Assembly (NCBI RefSeq): GCF_038002225.1
Contig: NZ_JBBOCA010000001.1
Location: forward strand, 1,736,001 to 1,800,000
Origin: Paenibacillus sp. FSL R7-0204
GTDB lineage: Bacteria; Bacillota; Bacilli; Paenibacillales; Paenibacillaceae
Direction of reading: 5' to 3'
Length of the DNA stretch: 64,000 nt
The notes under the pieces: generated by a model
What the model was told of the DNA's origin: nothing
Databases searched by the model: none
The model's input: only the letters and a program-made list of their open reading frames with translations
In this document: one piece after another, positions 32,903 to 43,112 of the stretch
Layout: the number at the start of each line of letters is the position of its first letter
Position numbering within the stretch: the first letter of the stretch is position 1
Translations under genes and position numbers: made by a program

Positions 32903-34612
32903 ATGGAACTAAGTATATTGCTGATGGTCGTGCAGCTTTTTTTCGCGCTGGTCATCGGCGTTTATTTTTGGAATCTGCTGCGGGGACAGAAGACGAACAA
33001 GACGGCGGTGGACCGGGAATCGCGCAAGGAGCTGGATAAGCTGCGGAAGATGCGGATGATCTCACTGACCAAGCCGCTTTCAGAAAAGACACGCCCCGCC
33101 TCCATCGACGATATCGTCGGACAGAAGGACGGGCTGCGCGCCTTGAAGGCCGCGTTATGCAGTGCCAATCCGCAGCATGTCATTATCTACGGGCCGCCGG
33201 GTGTGGGCAAGACGGCAGCGGCGCGGGTGGTTATGGAGGAAGCAAAGAAGAATGCGTTGTCTCCGTTCAAGCGTGACGCCAAATTTACCGAGATCGATGC
33301 CACTACGGCCCGCTTCGACGAGCGCGGAATTGCCGATCCGCTGATCGGCTCCGTGCATGATCCGATCTATCAGGGAGCGGGGGCCATGGGCGTGGCCGGA
33401 GTCCCGCAGCCGAAGCCCGGAGCGGTAACCAAGGCGCATGGGGGGATTCTGTTCCTCGATGAGATTGGCGAGCTGCATCCCATTCAGATGAACAAACTGC
33501 TGAAGGTGCTGGAGGACCGCAAGGTGCTGCTGGAGAGCGCCTATTACAACTCCGAGGACAGCAATACACCTGCGTATATTCATGATATCTTCCAAAATGG
33601 CCTGCCTGCCGATTTCCGGCTGGTCGGAGCCACGACACGGTCGCCGGACGAGATCTCACCCGCGCTCCGTTCGCGCTGCATGGAGATCTATTTCCGCCCG
33701 CTGCTGCCGGAGGAGATTGCCGTGATTGGACGGGATGCCGTCCAGAAGATCGGGCTGAAGCCAAGCCCGGAAGCGGTCGAGGTCGTGCAGCAGTACGCTA
33801 CGAACGGCCGCGAGGCGGTGAATATGATCCAGCTGGCTGCGGGTCTTGCGCTGACCGAAGGCCGGGACACGCTGAGCGCTGCGGAAGTGGAATGGGTTGC
33901 CAGCAGCAGCCAGCTGCCGCTGCGGACGGAACGCAAGATCCCTTCCGCTCCGCAGGTCGGACTGGTCAACGGCCTTGCCGTCTACGGACCCGGCATGGGC
34001 ACGCTGCTGGAGATCGAGGTCTCCGCTGCGCCCGCCCTTAACGGGCCGGGCAGGCTGAATATCACCGGGGTAGTCGATGAAGAGGAGACGCGCGGAGGTT
34101 CGCGGACTGTGCGCCGCAAGAGTATGGCCCGGGGCTCGATTGAGAATGTGCTGACCGTCCTGCGCTCCATGAAGCTGGAGCCGGACAAGTATGACCTGCA
34201 CATTAACTTCCCCGGCGGGACGCCGATTGACGGCCCGTCCGCCGGGGTGGCCATGGCGGTGGCCATCGTCTCCGCCATCCGGCAGCTGCCGGTGGACAAC
34301 ACGGTGGCGATCACCGGGGAGGTCGGCATCCATGGCCGGGTGAAGCCGGTCGGCGGCGTGGTCGCCAAGGTGGAGGCGGCCTTCCAGGCGGGAGCAACGA
34401 CCGTGCTGATTCCGAAGGAGAACTGGCAGTCGCTGTTCGCCGATCTCGGCGCGCTGCGGGTGATCCCGGTGGACACGGTGGAGGAAGTCTTCCGCCACCT
34501 GTTCGGCACCGATACGGCAGACATCAGAATGCCCGCCGTATCCGGCGAGACCTTCTCTTCAGCGCCTTCATTGCTGAAGGCGGACGCTTCGGGCGAGAGT
34601 ATGCCCGGGTAA
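32903..34612 (+). CDS. lonB: ATP-dependent protease LonB
   Basis: 569 aa. One N-terminal membrane span (residues 4-26) anchors it; AAA+ module with Walker A GPPGVGKT (97-104) and Walker B GGILFLDEIGEL; C-terminal Lon protease domain with catalytic Ser in GTPIDGPSAGVAM and Lys in GRVKPVGGVVAKVEA. It lacks the LonA N-terminal domain. Active during sporulation in relatives. Ribosome site AGGAGGGTGA. Confidence 0.95.
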   Translation: MELSILLMVVQLFFALVIGVYFWNLLRGQKTNKTAVDRESRKELDKLRKMRMISLTKPLSEKTRPASIDDIVGQKDGLRALKAALCSANPQHVIIYGPPGVGKTAAARVVMEEAKKNALSPFKRDAKFTEIDATTARFDERGIADPLIGSVHDPIYQGAGAMGVAGVPQPKPGAVTKAHGGILFLDEIGELHPIQMNKLLKVLEDRKVLLESAYYNSEDSNTPAYIHDIFQNGLPADFRLVGATTRSPDEISPALRSRCMEIYFRPLLPEEIAVIGRDAVQKIGLKPSPEAVEVVQQYATNGREAVNMIQLAAGLALTEGRDTLSAAEVEWVASSSQLPLRTERKIPSAPQVGLVNGLAVYGPGMGTLLEIEVSAAPALNGPGRLNITGVVDEEETRGGSRTVRRKSMARGSIENVLTVLRSMKLEPDKYDLHINFPGGTPIDGPSAGVAMAVAIVSAIRQLPVDNTVAITGEVGIHGRVKPVGGVVAKVEAAFQAGATTVLIPKENWQSLFADLGALRVIPVDTVEEVFRHLFGTDTADIRMPAVSGETFSSAPSLLKADASGESMPG

Positions 34613-34631
34613 GACAGGCACAGTATGAAGG

Positions 34632-34667
34632 AATCCCCTGGCGGGCAGCTGCCGGGGGATTTTTTAT
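34632..34667 (+). terminator. terminator of lonB
   Basis: AATCCCC...GGGGGATT stem followed by TTTTTTAT. Confidence 0.8.
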
Positions 34668-34772
34668 ATGGATGAGGAGGAGTGGTTACGGCGGCATAGG
34701 ACACGAATGTTCAGCGAATACTACATACCGATGGGTGAGCGTGCCAATAACGCCAATTGCGGACACGGGTTG

Positions 34773-34802
34773 TTGGTGTTTTCATGCGGCTTTTGTTAGA
34801 AT
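34773..34802 (+). promoter_or_regulatory. lonA: possible promoter of lonA
   Basis: TTGGTG, 18 bases, TAGAAT, ending 45 bases before the start codon. Confidence 0.45.
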
Positions 34803-34847
34803 GAATGCATATGACACAACTTATGAACCATGGGAGGTGCGAAAGCG

Positions 34848-37247
34848 ATGATACAAAATAAATCCAAAGGTCGTCGTTTTCCTTTATTACCGCTTAGAGG
34901 TCTTCTTGTCTATCCCAGTATGGTTCTGCATCTGGATGTAGGCCGTGAGAAGTCCGTCCGGGCACTAGAGAAAGCTATGGTTGAAGATAATTTGATTCTG
35001 CTCTGCTCCCAGTCGGAAGTTAATATTGAGGAGCCAGGGCAAGAGGATATATTCCGCGTGGGTACGGTGGCGAATGTGCGGCAGATGCTGAAGCTTCCCA
35101 ACGGTACGATCCGTGTGCTGGTGGAAGGCGTAGAGCGGGCCGAGATTATTCATTATACAGACAACGAGGAATACTATGAGGTGATGGCGCGTGAGCTGCC
35201 GGAGCAGGAGGATGTGGACCAGGAGAGCGATGCCCTGATGCGCAGCGTGCTGAGCCAGTTCGAACACTACATCACTTTGTCCAAAAAAGTAACGCCGGAG
35301 ACACTCGCTGCAGTCTCCGATATCGAGGAGCCCGGGCGGCTGGCGGATGTCATCACCAGTCATCTGGCGCTGAAGATCAAGGACAAACAGGAGATTCTGG
35401 AGACCATTGACGTCAGCAAGCGTCTGGAGAAGCTGCTTGATATCCTCAATAATGAGCGCGAAGTGCTGGAGCTCGAACGTAAGATCAGCCAGCGTGTGAA
35501 GAAGCAGATGGAGAAGACCCAGAAGGAGTATTACCTGCGCGAGCAGATGAAGGCGATCCAGAAGGAGCTTGGCGAGAAGGAAGGCCGGGCCGGTGAAGCC
35601 GATGAGCTGCGCACCCAGATGGAAGAGAAGAATCTGCCGGAGCGGGTGCAGGAGAAGATCCTGAAGGAGATCGACCGTCTGGAGAAAATGCCGGCAAGCT
35701 CGGCCGAAGGCAGCGTTATCCGCAACTATGTGGATTGGCTGCTCGGTCTGCCCTGGAGCGACGCCACGGAAGATGATCTGGATATCCGCAAGGCGGAAGA
35801 GGTGCTGGACGCTGACCACTACGGTCTGGAGAAGCCGAAGGAACGGGTGCTGGAATACCTGGCCGTGCAGAAGCTGGTCAAGGGGCTGAAGGGGCCGATT
35901 CTGTGTCTGGTAGGTCCTCCGGGCGTCGGCAAAACCTCGCTCGCCCGCTCCATCGCCCGCTCCCTGAACCGCAAGTTCGTCCGTATCTCGCTGGGCGGCG
36001 TGCGGGATGAAGCCGAGATCCGGGGTCACCGCCGTACGTATGTCGGCGCAATGCCGGGCCGGATCATCCAGGGGATGAAGACGGCAGGCAGCATCAACCC
36101 GGTCTTCCTGCTGGATGAGATCGACAAGATGGCGGCGGACTTCCGCGGTGATCCGTCGGCGGCCCTGCTGGAGGTGCTGGACCCGGAACAGAACAATACA
36201 TTCAGTGATCACTTCGTAGAGCTGCCGTTCGACCTGTCGAACGTCATGTTCGTCACTACGGCGAATGCCGTGCACAACATTCCGCGTCCGCTGCTGGACC
36301 GGATGGAGATGCTGTTCATTCCCGGCTATACGGAGCTGGAGAAGCTGCAGATTGCCAGCCGTTATCTGCTGCCGAAGCAGCGCAAGAGCCACGGCCTTGC
36401 GGAAGAGCAGCTGTCCATCGGTGACGATACGCTGCTGAAGATTGTCCGCGAGTACACCCGCGAATCCGGGGTGCGGAATCTGGAGCAGCAGATTGCTGCC
36501 CTTTGCCGCAAGGCGGCGAAGCAGATTGTCTCGGAAGAGAAGGAGCGCGTCAGCATTCTTCCGGAAGAGATCAAGGATTACCTGGGAGCCTCCAAGTTCC
36601 GCTATGGAATGGCAGAGCTGGAGGATCAGATCGGTACCGTTACCGGGCTGGCCTGGACAGAGGTTGGCGGCGATACGCTGCTGATTGAAGTAACGGTGGT
36701 CCAGGGCACCGGGAAGCTGACGCTGACCGGACAGCTCGGCGATGTAATGAAGGAGTCGGCGCAGGCCGCCTTCAGCTATACCCGCTCCAAGGCGGAGGAG
36801 CTGGGGCTTGCTCCTGATTTTCACGAGAAGAACGATATTCACATCCATATTCCCGAAGGTGCGATTCCCAAGGACGGCCCGTCCGCAGGGATTACCATCG
36901 CCACGGCGCTGATCTCCGCGCTTACCAAGCGTTATGTCTCCAAGCATGTTGCCATGACCGGTGAGATCACGCTGCGCGGACGCGTATTGCCTATCGGAGG
37001 CCTGAAGGAGAAGTCCCTGGCAGCCCACCGTGCAGGCTACAAGAAGATTCTTATCCCGAAGGACAATGAGCGCGACCTCAAGGATATTCCTGAGAGTGTC
37101 CGTAATGATGTCGAGTTCGTGCCGGTATCCCATATGGATCAGGTACTGAAGCACGCGCTCGTAGATCATGAACAAGGCATCAACACCGGCTCAGACTCAG
37201 ATACAGATACAGAAATAAGCATTGAAGCGCCCAGTAGTGTGCATTAG
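34848..37247 (+). CDS. lonA: ATP-dependent protease LonA
   Basis: 799 aa. N-terminal LON substrate domain ([21 protein letters not shown], from residue 11), coiled region, AAA+ module with [15 protein letters not shown] near residue 355, and a C-terminal Ser/Lys protease domain ([17 protein letters not shown] near 678; catalytic Lys in [14 protein letters not shown]). Start at MIQNKSK because GGGAGGTG lies upstream of it and inside the alternative 6-codon extension. General quality-control protease in the cytoplasm. Confidence 0.96.
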   Translation: MIQNKSKGRRFPLLPLRGLLVYPSMVLHLDVGREKSVRALEKAMVEDNLILLCSQSEVNIEEPGQEDIFRVGTVANVRQMLKLPNGTIRVLVEGVERAEIIHYTDNEEYYEVMARELPEQEDVDQESDALMRSVLSQFEHYITLSKKVTPETLAAVSDIEEPGRLADVITSHLALKIKDKQEILETIDVSKRLEKLLDILNNEREVLELERKISQRVKKQMEKTQKEYYLREQMKAIQKELGEKEGRAGEADELRTQMEEKNLPERVQEKILKEIDRLEKMPASSAEGSVIRNYVDWLLGLPWSDATEDDLDIRKAEEVLDADHYGLEKPKERVLEYLAVQKLVKGLKGPILCLVGPPGVGKTSLARSIARSLNRKFVRISLGGVRDEAEIRGHRRTYVGAMPGRIIQGMKTAGSINPVFLLDEIDKMAADFRGDPSAALLEVLDPEQNNTFSDHFVELPFDLSNVMFVTTANAVHNIPRPLLDRMEMLFIPGYTELEKLQIASRYLLPKQRKSHGLAEEQLSIGDDTLLKIVREYTRESGVRNLEQQIAALCRKAAKQIVSEEKERVSILPEEIKDYLGASKFRYGMAELEDQIGTVTGLAWTEVGGDTLLIEVTVVQGTGKLTLTGQLGDVMKESAQAAFSYTRSKAEELGLAPDFHEKNDIHIHIPEGAIPKDGPSAGITIATALISALTKRYVSKHVAMTGEITLRGRVLPIGGLKEKSLAAHRAGYKKILIPKDNERDLKDIPESVRNDVEFVPVSHMDQVLKHALVDHEQGINTGSDSDTDTEISIEAPSSVH

Positions 37248-37259
37248 AAAGGAAGTCTT

Positions 37260-37925
37260 ATGAAAGTTAACAACGCCGAATTTATAATCAGTGCCGTAGG
37301 CCCTGACCAATACCCTGTGGATGCCTTGCCGGAGATTGCTCTGGCAGGGCGCTCCAATGTAGGGAAGTCCTCTCTGATCAACCGGATGATTAACCGCAAG
37401 AATCTGGCCCGTACCAGTTCTACACCGGGCAAGACGCAGCATATGAACTATTATCGTGTGAATGAGAGCATGTATTTCGTTGACTTTCCGGGCTATGGCT
37501 ACGCCAAGGTCTCGAAGACACAGCGCGCCTCCTGGGGCAAGATGGTCGAGAAGTACATGGCGGAACGCGAGACGCTGAAGATGGTCCTGCTTATCGTAGA
37601 TCTGCGCCACCCGCCGACGGCCAATGACAAAATGATGTTCGACTGGCTGAAGCACTATGATCTGCCGCTCTGCGTAGTGGCTACCAAAGCGGACAAAATT
37701 CCGAAGACCCGCTGGCCGAAGCATATTAAGATCATGAAGCAGGAGCTCGGCGTGCTGCCCGGAGACAGCTTCATTGCGTATTCATCAGAGATTGGACTTG
37801 GCAAAGACGAATTATGGGAACTTATAGATAGACAGACTCTACCCACCGAAGAAGAGCCTCCGGCAGAACCGGATGATCCGAATTCCGGGGATGAACCGCA
37901 GCACGAAGCGCCTTCCGAGACTTAA
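37260..37925 (+). CDS. ysxC: ribosome biogenesis GTPase YsxC/EngB
   Basis: 221 aa. G1 GRSNVGKS (30-37), G2 around [10 protein letters not shown]3 DFPGYG, and G4 TKADK. Needed for 50S subunit assembly. Starts 12 bases after lonA, the usual lon-ysxC pair. A C-terminal acidic, Pro-rich tail of about 25 residues ([18 protein letters not shown]) extends beyond the usual end. Confidence 0.95.
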   Translation: MKVNNAEFIISAVGPDQYPVDALPEIALAGRSNVGKSSLINRMINRKNLARTSSTPGKTQHMNYYRVNESMYFVDFPGYGYAKVSKTQRASWGKMVEKYMAERETLKMVLLIVDLRHPPTANDKMMFDWLKHYDLPLCVVATKADKIPKTRWPKHIKIMKQELGVLPGDSFIAYSSEIGLGKDELWELIDRQTLPTEEEPPAEPDDPNSGDEPQHEAPSET

Positions 37926-37955
37926 GGGTTTGTCATTAAGAATTGAGGGATGTTT

Positions 37956-38543
37956 ATGGCTCAGCGTCTGGCGATGGAATATGTGAATGCAACGATGCAA
38001 CTGACCGAATTTCAGCTGAACCAGTTCCTGCTGACCGCCGACACCAGCTATATCAGTCACCGTGTCAAGGTACTTGGCGCGGGCGAACAGGAGATTGTGC
38101 TGGAGGAGGCCGGAGGCGAGGAGGTCCATCTGTCTTTTGAACGCAAAGGCGGCATCTATATGGGTTCCTTGTCCTGCAGGGTGGTGAATCCTCATCTGAT
38201 TAATGCAGTCCGCAAATTATTCTTCATGTATAAGGGCACGGGGACCGTAAACCGCATTTATAAGGATCTAACGATGATGTATTACTATGAGGGCGGCTCG
38301 GTGCGCCGGATCTCGGAAGTGAGGCCGGAAGGCACCAAGCTGATCTATCAGCATAAATATTCAGTAGCAGAGATGCTGGCTGTCTACAAGCGTCAGACGG
38401 TAGAAGGTGAGATTGAGCAGCTCCGTCAAGAAGTTAATAGACTGCTTGATCTGCGCAACCGTAGTCAGCAACAGGCAGTAATAAACGAAGTAGATGAGAG
38501 ACTTGCAGAGGCGGCCTGCCGGCTGTTCAAACTGGAAGCGTAA
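37956..38543 (+). CDS. conserved hypothetical protein, 195 aa
   Basis: Start MAQRLAMEYV has GAGGG 6 bases upstream; an ATG two codons earlier abuts that site. Alpha/beta first half (ELNQFLLTADTSYISHRVKV, GGIYMGSLSCRVVNPHL), basic Tyr-rich middle (DLTMMYYYEGGSVRRI), and a heptad-patterned C-terminus (GEIEQLRQEVNRLLDLRNRS) likely to form a coiled coil. Position next to ysxC; no family recognised. It is soluble. Confidence 0.7.
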   Translation: MAQRLAMEYVNATMQLTEFQLNQFLLTADTSYISHRVKVLGAGEQEIVLEEAGGEEVHLSFERKGGIYMGSLSCRVVNPHLINAVRKLFFMYKGTGTVNRIYKDLTMMYYYEGGSVRRISEVRPEGTKLIYQHKYSVAEMLAVYKRQTVEGEIEQLRQEVNRLLDLRNRSQQQAVINEVDERLAEAACRLFKLEA

Positions 38544-38644
38544 GTGATATTGTTTCAAAAGATGGCAATCATTTCCTAGTGAAATGGTTGTATTTTTTTG
38601 CGAAAACTATACATATCCTCTACGAAAGGACCGATAAACAACAT

Positions 38645-39427
38645 ATGATAGATATCCATAGCCACATTCTACCCTTCATGGATGACGGAGCCGCTGATTA
38701 CGATGCCGCTCTCGCCATGGCGCTTGACGCCCATAACGATGGTATTACAACTGTAGTAGCTACCCCCCACCATGCGAACGGAGTCTATATGAATCCGGCT
38801 CCGGAGATTGAAGCGGCGGTGCGGGTGCTGAATGCGAAGCTGCAGGAGGCAGGCAATCCGCTGATCGTGCTGCCGGGGCAGGAGATCCGGATCTACGGAG
38901 AGCTGCTCGATGATCTGGAGCGGGGACAACTGCTGACGCTTGCCGGTTCCCGGTATATTTTGCTGGAGATGCCCTCTTCCCGATTGCCCCGCACGATGGA
39001 AGAGACCTGCCATGAACTGGTCATCCAGGGAATGGTGCCGGTTATCGCCCACCCGGAGCGTAATGCGGAGGTTGCTGCCGATCCGTCCAAGCTGCTGCGC
39101 TTAATAGAGCTTGGCGCTCTGGGACAGGTTACTGCACAGAGCATGGCCGGCGTCTTCGGGAGTAAGCTGCAGAAGCTGTCGCTCGAATTATGCCGGCAGC
39201 ACGCCGTGCATATTATTGCATCAGATGCGCATGATTCGGTGCACCGTCCCTTTGGATTAAGCGAGGCTTACGGGGTGGTGCGGCGAGAATTGGGAGAAGA
39301 ATCATTCGACTTTTTTCTACAAAATTCGCACGATATCCTTACAAATAAGGAGATTAATCGAGTTAATCCTATTCAATCTGCCAGCAAACTTCATAGATTG
39401 TTCGGATTTTTTTCTCGTAAGGGGTGA
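38645..39427 (+). CDS. ywqE: tyrosine-protein phosphatase of the PHP type (CpsB/YwqE)
   Basis: 260 aa. PHP metal ligands are evident: MIDIHSHILP, DDGA, ATPHHANG, PVIAHPERN and ASDAHD. Manganese-dependent dephosphorylation of the BY-kinase encoded at 42385-43071 and its targets, controlling polysaccharide assembly. Start at MIDIHSH behind AAAGGACC; a frame with 22 extra residues is rejected because the metal site begins at the chosen Met. Confidence 0.92.
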   Translation: MIDIHSHILPFMDDGAADYDAALAMALDAHNDGITTVVATPHHANGVYMNPAPEIEAAVRVLNAKLQEAGNPLIVLPGQEIRIYGELLDDLERGQLLTLAGSRYILLEMPSSRLPRTMEETCHELVIQGMVPVIAHPERNAEVAADPSKLLRLIELGALGQVTAQSMAGVFGSKLQKLSLELCRQHAVHIIASDAHDSVHRPFGLSEAYGVVRRELGEESFDFFLQNSHDILTNKEINRVNPIQSASKLHRLFGFFSRKG

Positions 39428-39457
39428 CCTACTTAACTTTTGGTGGTAGAATGGGTA

Positions 39458-39486
39458 TTACTGGATTTATGTTCTATTTATATAAA
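39458..39486 (+). promoter_or_regulatory. possible promoter of the SLH-domain protein
   Basis: TTACTG, 17 bases, TATAAA, 27 bases before the GTG start. Confidence 0.4.
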
Positions 39487-39512
39487 AATACATACACAGA
39501 GGTGGATGACAA

Positions 39513-41534
39513 GTGACTTTGAAGAAAAAATTGGCAGTATCTACACTAGCAGTAAGCATGGCAGCGGCATCCGTTGCCGGATTCCCGTTCAGCAGCAAGG
39601 GGCTGGCTGAGCATTTTGGAGTGAGTACAGCTTCCGCAGCAGCAGTATCGCAGGCAGATGTGAAGGCGAAGGTTGAGAAGATTTATGCTCAGCTTACAGA
39701 AAACGATAAAAAAGCACTTCTAGCATACGAGAAGGAAGCAGGCAATATCAGCGCTGCAGTTTTCGAACAGATCTTCCAACCAGTGCTTTCCAAGCTTGCC
39801 TTGGATACTGATGATCTTGCAACTGCTCATAAAGCCTTCACTAGTGTATCCAGTGTAGTCTACGATGTGTATGACAAGGATTACACTGCAATTAAGGAAA
39901 TCCGCTACAATATGGACAACGTTGCCTTGCTGAAGAAGATTGCAGCTAAGGCTGGCGTAAAGAATCTTACAGCTGAAGACTTCACTGAATTCCTGTTCGG
40001 CGACAAAGGCGTTGAAGCTGAACTTCGTGCAATGATCAGCAATAAGTCCAAAACTGACTTAATGAACCTGATTCTTAATGCTTCCAGCACTGATGATGCT
40101 CTGAATACATTGCTGGATGAAGCTATTACCAAGGTTCTGAATCACAACACAATTGAGGGTGGCCTTACCGTAAGCCAGGTAGTCTACAACCTTAACATTA
40201 CTCCAGGAGATATTAAGCTCAGTCTCAAGAACCTGAAGGATAGAGTTCCAACAGCTGCGCCAGCAGTAAGGGCTCTTGCTTTAGCTTATGTGAAAGCTTA
40301 CATTAACGAGCCTGTAACACCTAATCCTGGAACCCCTGGTGGCAACACTAGTGGCGGCAACGGCACAGTAACTACTCCAGTTACGAACCCTACAGCTACA
40401 CCAGGTCTGTACGATGTATCCAAGCTGGTAACGGTTGTAGGCGACAAAGCAACCCTGAAGCTTGTAGATGCTGACGTACTGAAATCCTTTGATGCACTGG
40501 TTGCAGCCAATGCCGGTAAGACAGGTCTTACCCTTACCCTGGACCTGGGTACAGTGAACGCGGCAACAGTAGAGGCTCCATTGTCCAAAGCAATCATCGA
40601 AGCAGCCAAGGCGAAAGGCATTGCCAACATTGCCATTACCTTCAACGGCTTGACCGTAACGATTCCGGTAGGACAGTTCAGTGAATCTATTGCACTGACC
40701 ACTTCCACTGTAGCAGATACAACCGTAACTTCCTTGTCCAGCATGAAGCTGGCATCCAGCGTATATGACTTCGAACTGACTGTGGGCGGTGTGGTTACAA
40801 CCACTTTCAAGGAGCCAATCATCATCAAGCTGCCGCTTAAGAATACAGAAGGCCTTGACCGTGAACTGCTGTCCGTTGCGAAGGTAGTCTACGAAGAACT
40901 GCAATACCAGGGTGGTGTTGTAGACGGCGAACATATCATTGAACCGCGTCCTGTCTTCTCTTCCTATGCTGTACTGGAGAACAAAGTCAGCTTCAAGGAT
41001 ATTGCCAGTGTACAAGCCTGGGCTGGAAGACAGATTTCAGTCGTAGCAGCCAAGGGCGCTATTGAAGGCGTAGGCAACGGCAACTTTGCTCCGAAGAACA
41101 ATGTAACCCGTGCAGAATTCGCCAAGATGCTGATCCGCGCACTGAACCTGGAGAATAACTCCGCGAAGCAGAGCTTCGGCGATGTAAGCTCCACTGCCTG
41201 GTATGCTCCTTACGTAGCTGTTGCTGCTGAGAAGGGAATCATTACTGGACGCAGTGCAGCCCAGTTCGATCCTAGTGCAACGATTACCCGTGCGGAAATG
41301 GCAACCATGATTGCCCGTGCCGTGAAGTCGCAGAAGCCGGAAGCTGCAACGAATGCCAGCGCCCTGAGCAAGTTCTCCGATGCAGGCAAGATCGCTGCTT
41401 CCCTGAAAGACGGAGTAGCCTTCGCAGCCAGCAATAACCTGGTTATCGGCAACGCCGGTAAGTTCAATCCTAACAACACAGCTACACGTGCTGAAGCTGC
41501 AGTGATTATCTACCGCACGATCAACTTCAAGTAA
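39513..41534 (+). CDS. S-layer homology (SLH) domain protein, 673 aa
   Basis: GTG start behind AGAGGTGGATG. Signal peptide to about residue 43 (VSTASAAA). The N-terminal half is helical (residues 45-265), then a Pro/Gly/Thr linker (PVTPNPGTPGGNTSGGNG), a beta-rich domain (300-480), and three SLH domains starting near residues 492, 553 and 619, each with the TRAE motif. SLH triplets bind pyruvylated cell-wall polysaccharide, so the protein is anchored at the surface. It sits at the head of the polysaccharide region. Confidence 0.92.
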   Translation: MTLKKKLAVSTLAVSMAAASVAGFPFSSKGLAEHFGVSTASAAAVSQADVKAKVEKIYAQLTENDKKALLAYEKEAGNISAAVFEQIFQPVLSKLALDTDDLATAHKAFTSVSSVVYDVYDKDYTAIKEIRYNMDNVALLKKIAAKAGVKNLTAEDFTEFLFGDKGVEAELRAMISNKSKTDLMNLILNASSTDDALNTLLDEAITKVLNHNTIEGGLTVSQVVYNLNITPGDIKLSLKNLKDRVPTAAPAVRALALAYVKAYINEPVTPNPGTPGGNTSGGNGTVTTPVTNPTATPGLYDVSKLVTVVGDKATLKLVDADVLKSFDALVAANAGKTGLTLTLDLGTVNAATVEAPLSKAIIEAAKAKGIANIAITFNGLTVTIPVGQFSESIALTTSTVADTTVTSLSSMKLASSVYDFELTVGGVVTTTFKEPIIIKLPLKNTEGLDRELLSVAKVVYEELQYQGGVVDGEHIIEPRPVFSSYAVLENKVSFKDIASVQAWAGRQISVVAAKGAIEGVGNGNFAPKNNVTRAEFAKMLIRALNLENNSAKQSFGDVSSTAWYAPYVAVAAEKGIITGRSAAQFDPSATITRAEMATMIARAVKSQKPEAATNASALSKFSDAGKIAASLKDGVAFAASNNLVIGNAGKFNPNNTATRAEAAVIIYRTINFK

Positions 41535-41553
41535 GTAAATAGTATTGTGGAGA

Positions 41554-41589
41554 GCCTCCTCTCGTCGTTTAGAGAGGAGGCACTTTTTT
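41554..41589 (+). terminator. terminator between the SLH gene and the polysaccharide operon
   Basis: Perfect 10-bp stem GCCTCCTCTC / GAGAGGAGGC and TTTTTT, ending 33 bases before the Wzz-like gene, with no obvious promoter in between. Confidence 0.9.
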
Positions 41590-41621
41590 GAAGAATATAA
41601 GAATTTACAGCTTGGAGGGAA

Positions 41622-42404
41622 ATGCACTTGTCAGCACAAGAATTGGATTTGCGCGATTATTTCCAGATTGTCAGGAAGAGACTGTGGATGATTATCAGCA
41701 TTGTTATCGTGGCTTGTGTTCTTGCCGGGATCTACAGCTTATATATCAAGAATCCGGTCTATGAAGCTTCAACGAAGATCATTGTTAATCAGACGCCTAC
41801 CCAAGCTACGGCGGCGCAGCTGGATCTGAATCAGATTAATACCAACATTCAGCTGATCAATACGTACAAGGAAATTATCAAGACTCCGGCGATCCTCGAT
41901 GTTGTGGCCAAGAACTATCCTGAGTTCGGGATTACGGCAGAGGAAATGCTGAAGAAGGTTAACGTGAGTTCCGTAAATAATACGCAGGTGATGACACTTG
42001 TCGTTCGAGATAATTCATACAAGAGAGCTGCAGAGATCGTGAATGCCATATCCCTTGTATTTAAGCAGGAGATTCCGTCCTTGTTCAACGTACAGAATGT
42101 GTCTATCCTCAACGAAGCTAAGCTTAATCCGCCAGTCGCACCCGGACCGGTAGAGCCAAATGTGGTCATGAACCTCGCGATTGCTTTTATCGTATCCCTG
42201 ATGATCGGTCTTGGAATTGCCTTCCTGCTGGAGTATCTCGATGATACGCTGAAGACAGAAGACGACATTAAGAAATACCTTGGACTTCCGACTATAGCTA
42301 TGATTACCCGGCTGGGCCAGGAAGAAACCAAGACCACCGGGCAGCAGGCTCAGACACAGAGCAGAAAGGCGGGGGAACTAGAGCATGTCACAGCAGCCAA
42401 ATAA
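41622..42404 (+). CDS. ywqC: Wzz-type chain-length regulator / BY-kinase activator
   Basis: 260 aa. Two membrane spans (about residues 19-40 and 180-205) bracket an extracellular Wzz domain (YEASTKIIVNQTPTQ onward); the PGPVEPN motif precedes the second span, and the short cytoplasmic tail would activate the kinase. Overlaps the kinase gene by 20 bases. The start may be this ATG (3 bases from GGAGG) or the TTG at 41628 (9 bases), which has better spacing. Confidence 0.9.
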   Translation: MHLSAQELDLRDYFQIVRKRLWMIISIVIVACVLAGIYSLYIKNPVYEASTKIIVNQTPTQATAAQLDLNQINTNIQLINTYKEIIKTPAILDVVAKNYPEFGITAEEMLKKVNVSSVNNTQVMTLVVRDNSYKRAAEIVNAISLVFKQEIPSLFNVQNVSILNEAKLNPPVAPGPVEPNVVMNLAIAFIVSLMIGLGIAFLLEYLDDTLKTEDDIKKYLGLPTIAMITRLGQEETKTTGQQAQTQSRKAGELEHVTAAK

Positions 42405-43071
42405 ACAACGCCATCTGATCACCGTGACCAACCCGCGTTCGCCGGTATCCGAAGCCTTTCGGGCACTGCGCACGAACATTGATTTCTCCTCTGTAGATGA
42501 ACAGATCCAGATCATTATGGTCACTTCTTCCGGACCGGAGGAAGGGAAGTCAACCGTTACCGCTAACCTGGCCGCTGCTTACGCGCAAGCGGATAAGAAG
42601 GTGCTGCTGATTGACGGTGACCTGCGTAAGCCTACAGCGCATAAGACCTTTTCCCTGAGTAACCGGTATGGGTTGTCCTCCTTGCTCTCGCAGCAGGCGA
42701 ATCTGTCCGATGTGATTCAGGAATCCGGTGTGAACAACCTGTATCTGATGACATCCGGCCCGATTCCTCCGAATCCTGCGGAGATGATGGCCTCCAACCG
42801 GATGAGTGCAGTGCTGCAGGAGCTGCGCCAGTTATATGATGTCATTCTGATTGATACACCGCCGCTATTGGCCGTTACAGATGCACAGATTGTTGCCTCC
42901 AAGAGTGACGGCGTAATCATGGTGGTCAGCTACGGTAAGGTGAAGCGCGATATTGCAGCTAAGGCGAAGGCCAATCTGGACCGGGTCGGGGCCAAGATGC
43001 TGGGCGTGGTTCTTAACAACGTGAAGCGCAAGGCCAGCGAAGGCTACTACTATTACTACTATGGCAATTAA
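42385..43071 (+). CDS. ywqD: bacterial tyrosine kinase of the CpsD/CapB/YwqD family
   Basis: 228 aa. Walker A SSGPEEGKST (residues 49-58), Walker A' VLLIDGDLRKP, Walker B VILIDTPP, and a C-terminal autophosphorylation cluster with six Tyr in a row before GN. Controls polymer length and export together with the preceding membrane activator; substrate for the PHP phosphatase. Confidence 0.94.
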   Translation: MSQQPNKQRHLITVTNPRSPVSEAFRALRTNIDFSSVDEQIQIIMVTSSGPEEGKSTVTANLAAAYAQADKKVLLIDGDLRKPTAHKTFSLSNRYGLSSLLSQQANLSDVIQESGVNNLYLMTSGPIPPNPAEMMASNRMSAVLQELRQLYDVILIDTPPLLAVTDAQIVASKSDGVIMVVSYGKVKRDIAAKAKANLDRVGAKMLGVVLNNVKRKASEGYYYYYYGN

Positions 43072-43112
43072 ATTGTTTAATAGATAAATTGTTATTTTTG
43101 GAGGCACTGAAA

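Noticed and set aside
34965..37175. 736-codon open frame on the minus strand
   Set aside because: Fully antisense to lonA; amino-acid make-up (His, Leu, Gln rich) is that of a reverse-complement shadow.
40281..41015. 244-codon minus-strand frame inside the SLH gene
   Set aside because: Shadow of the S-layer protein gene; the sense frame has signal peptide and three SLH domains.
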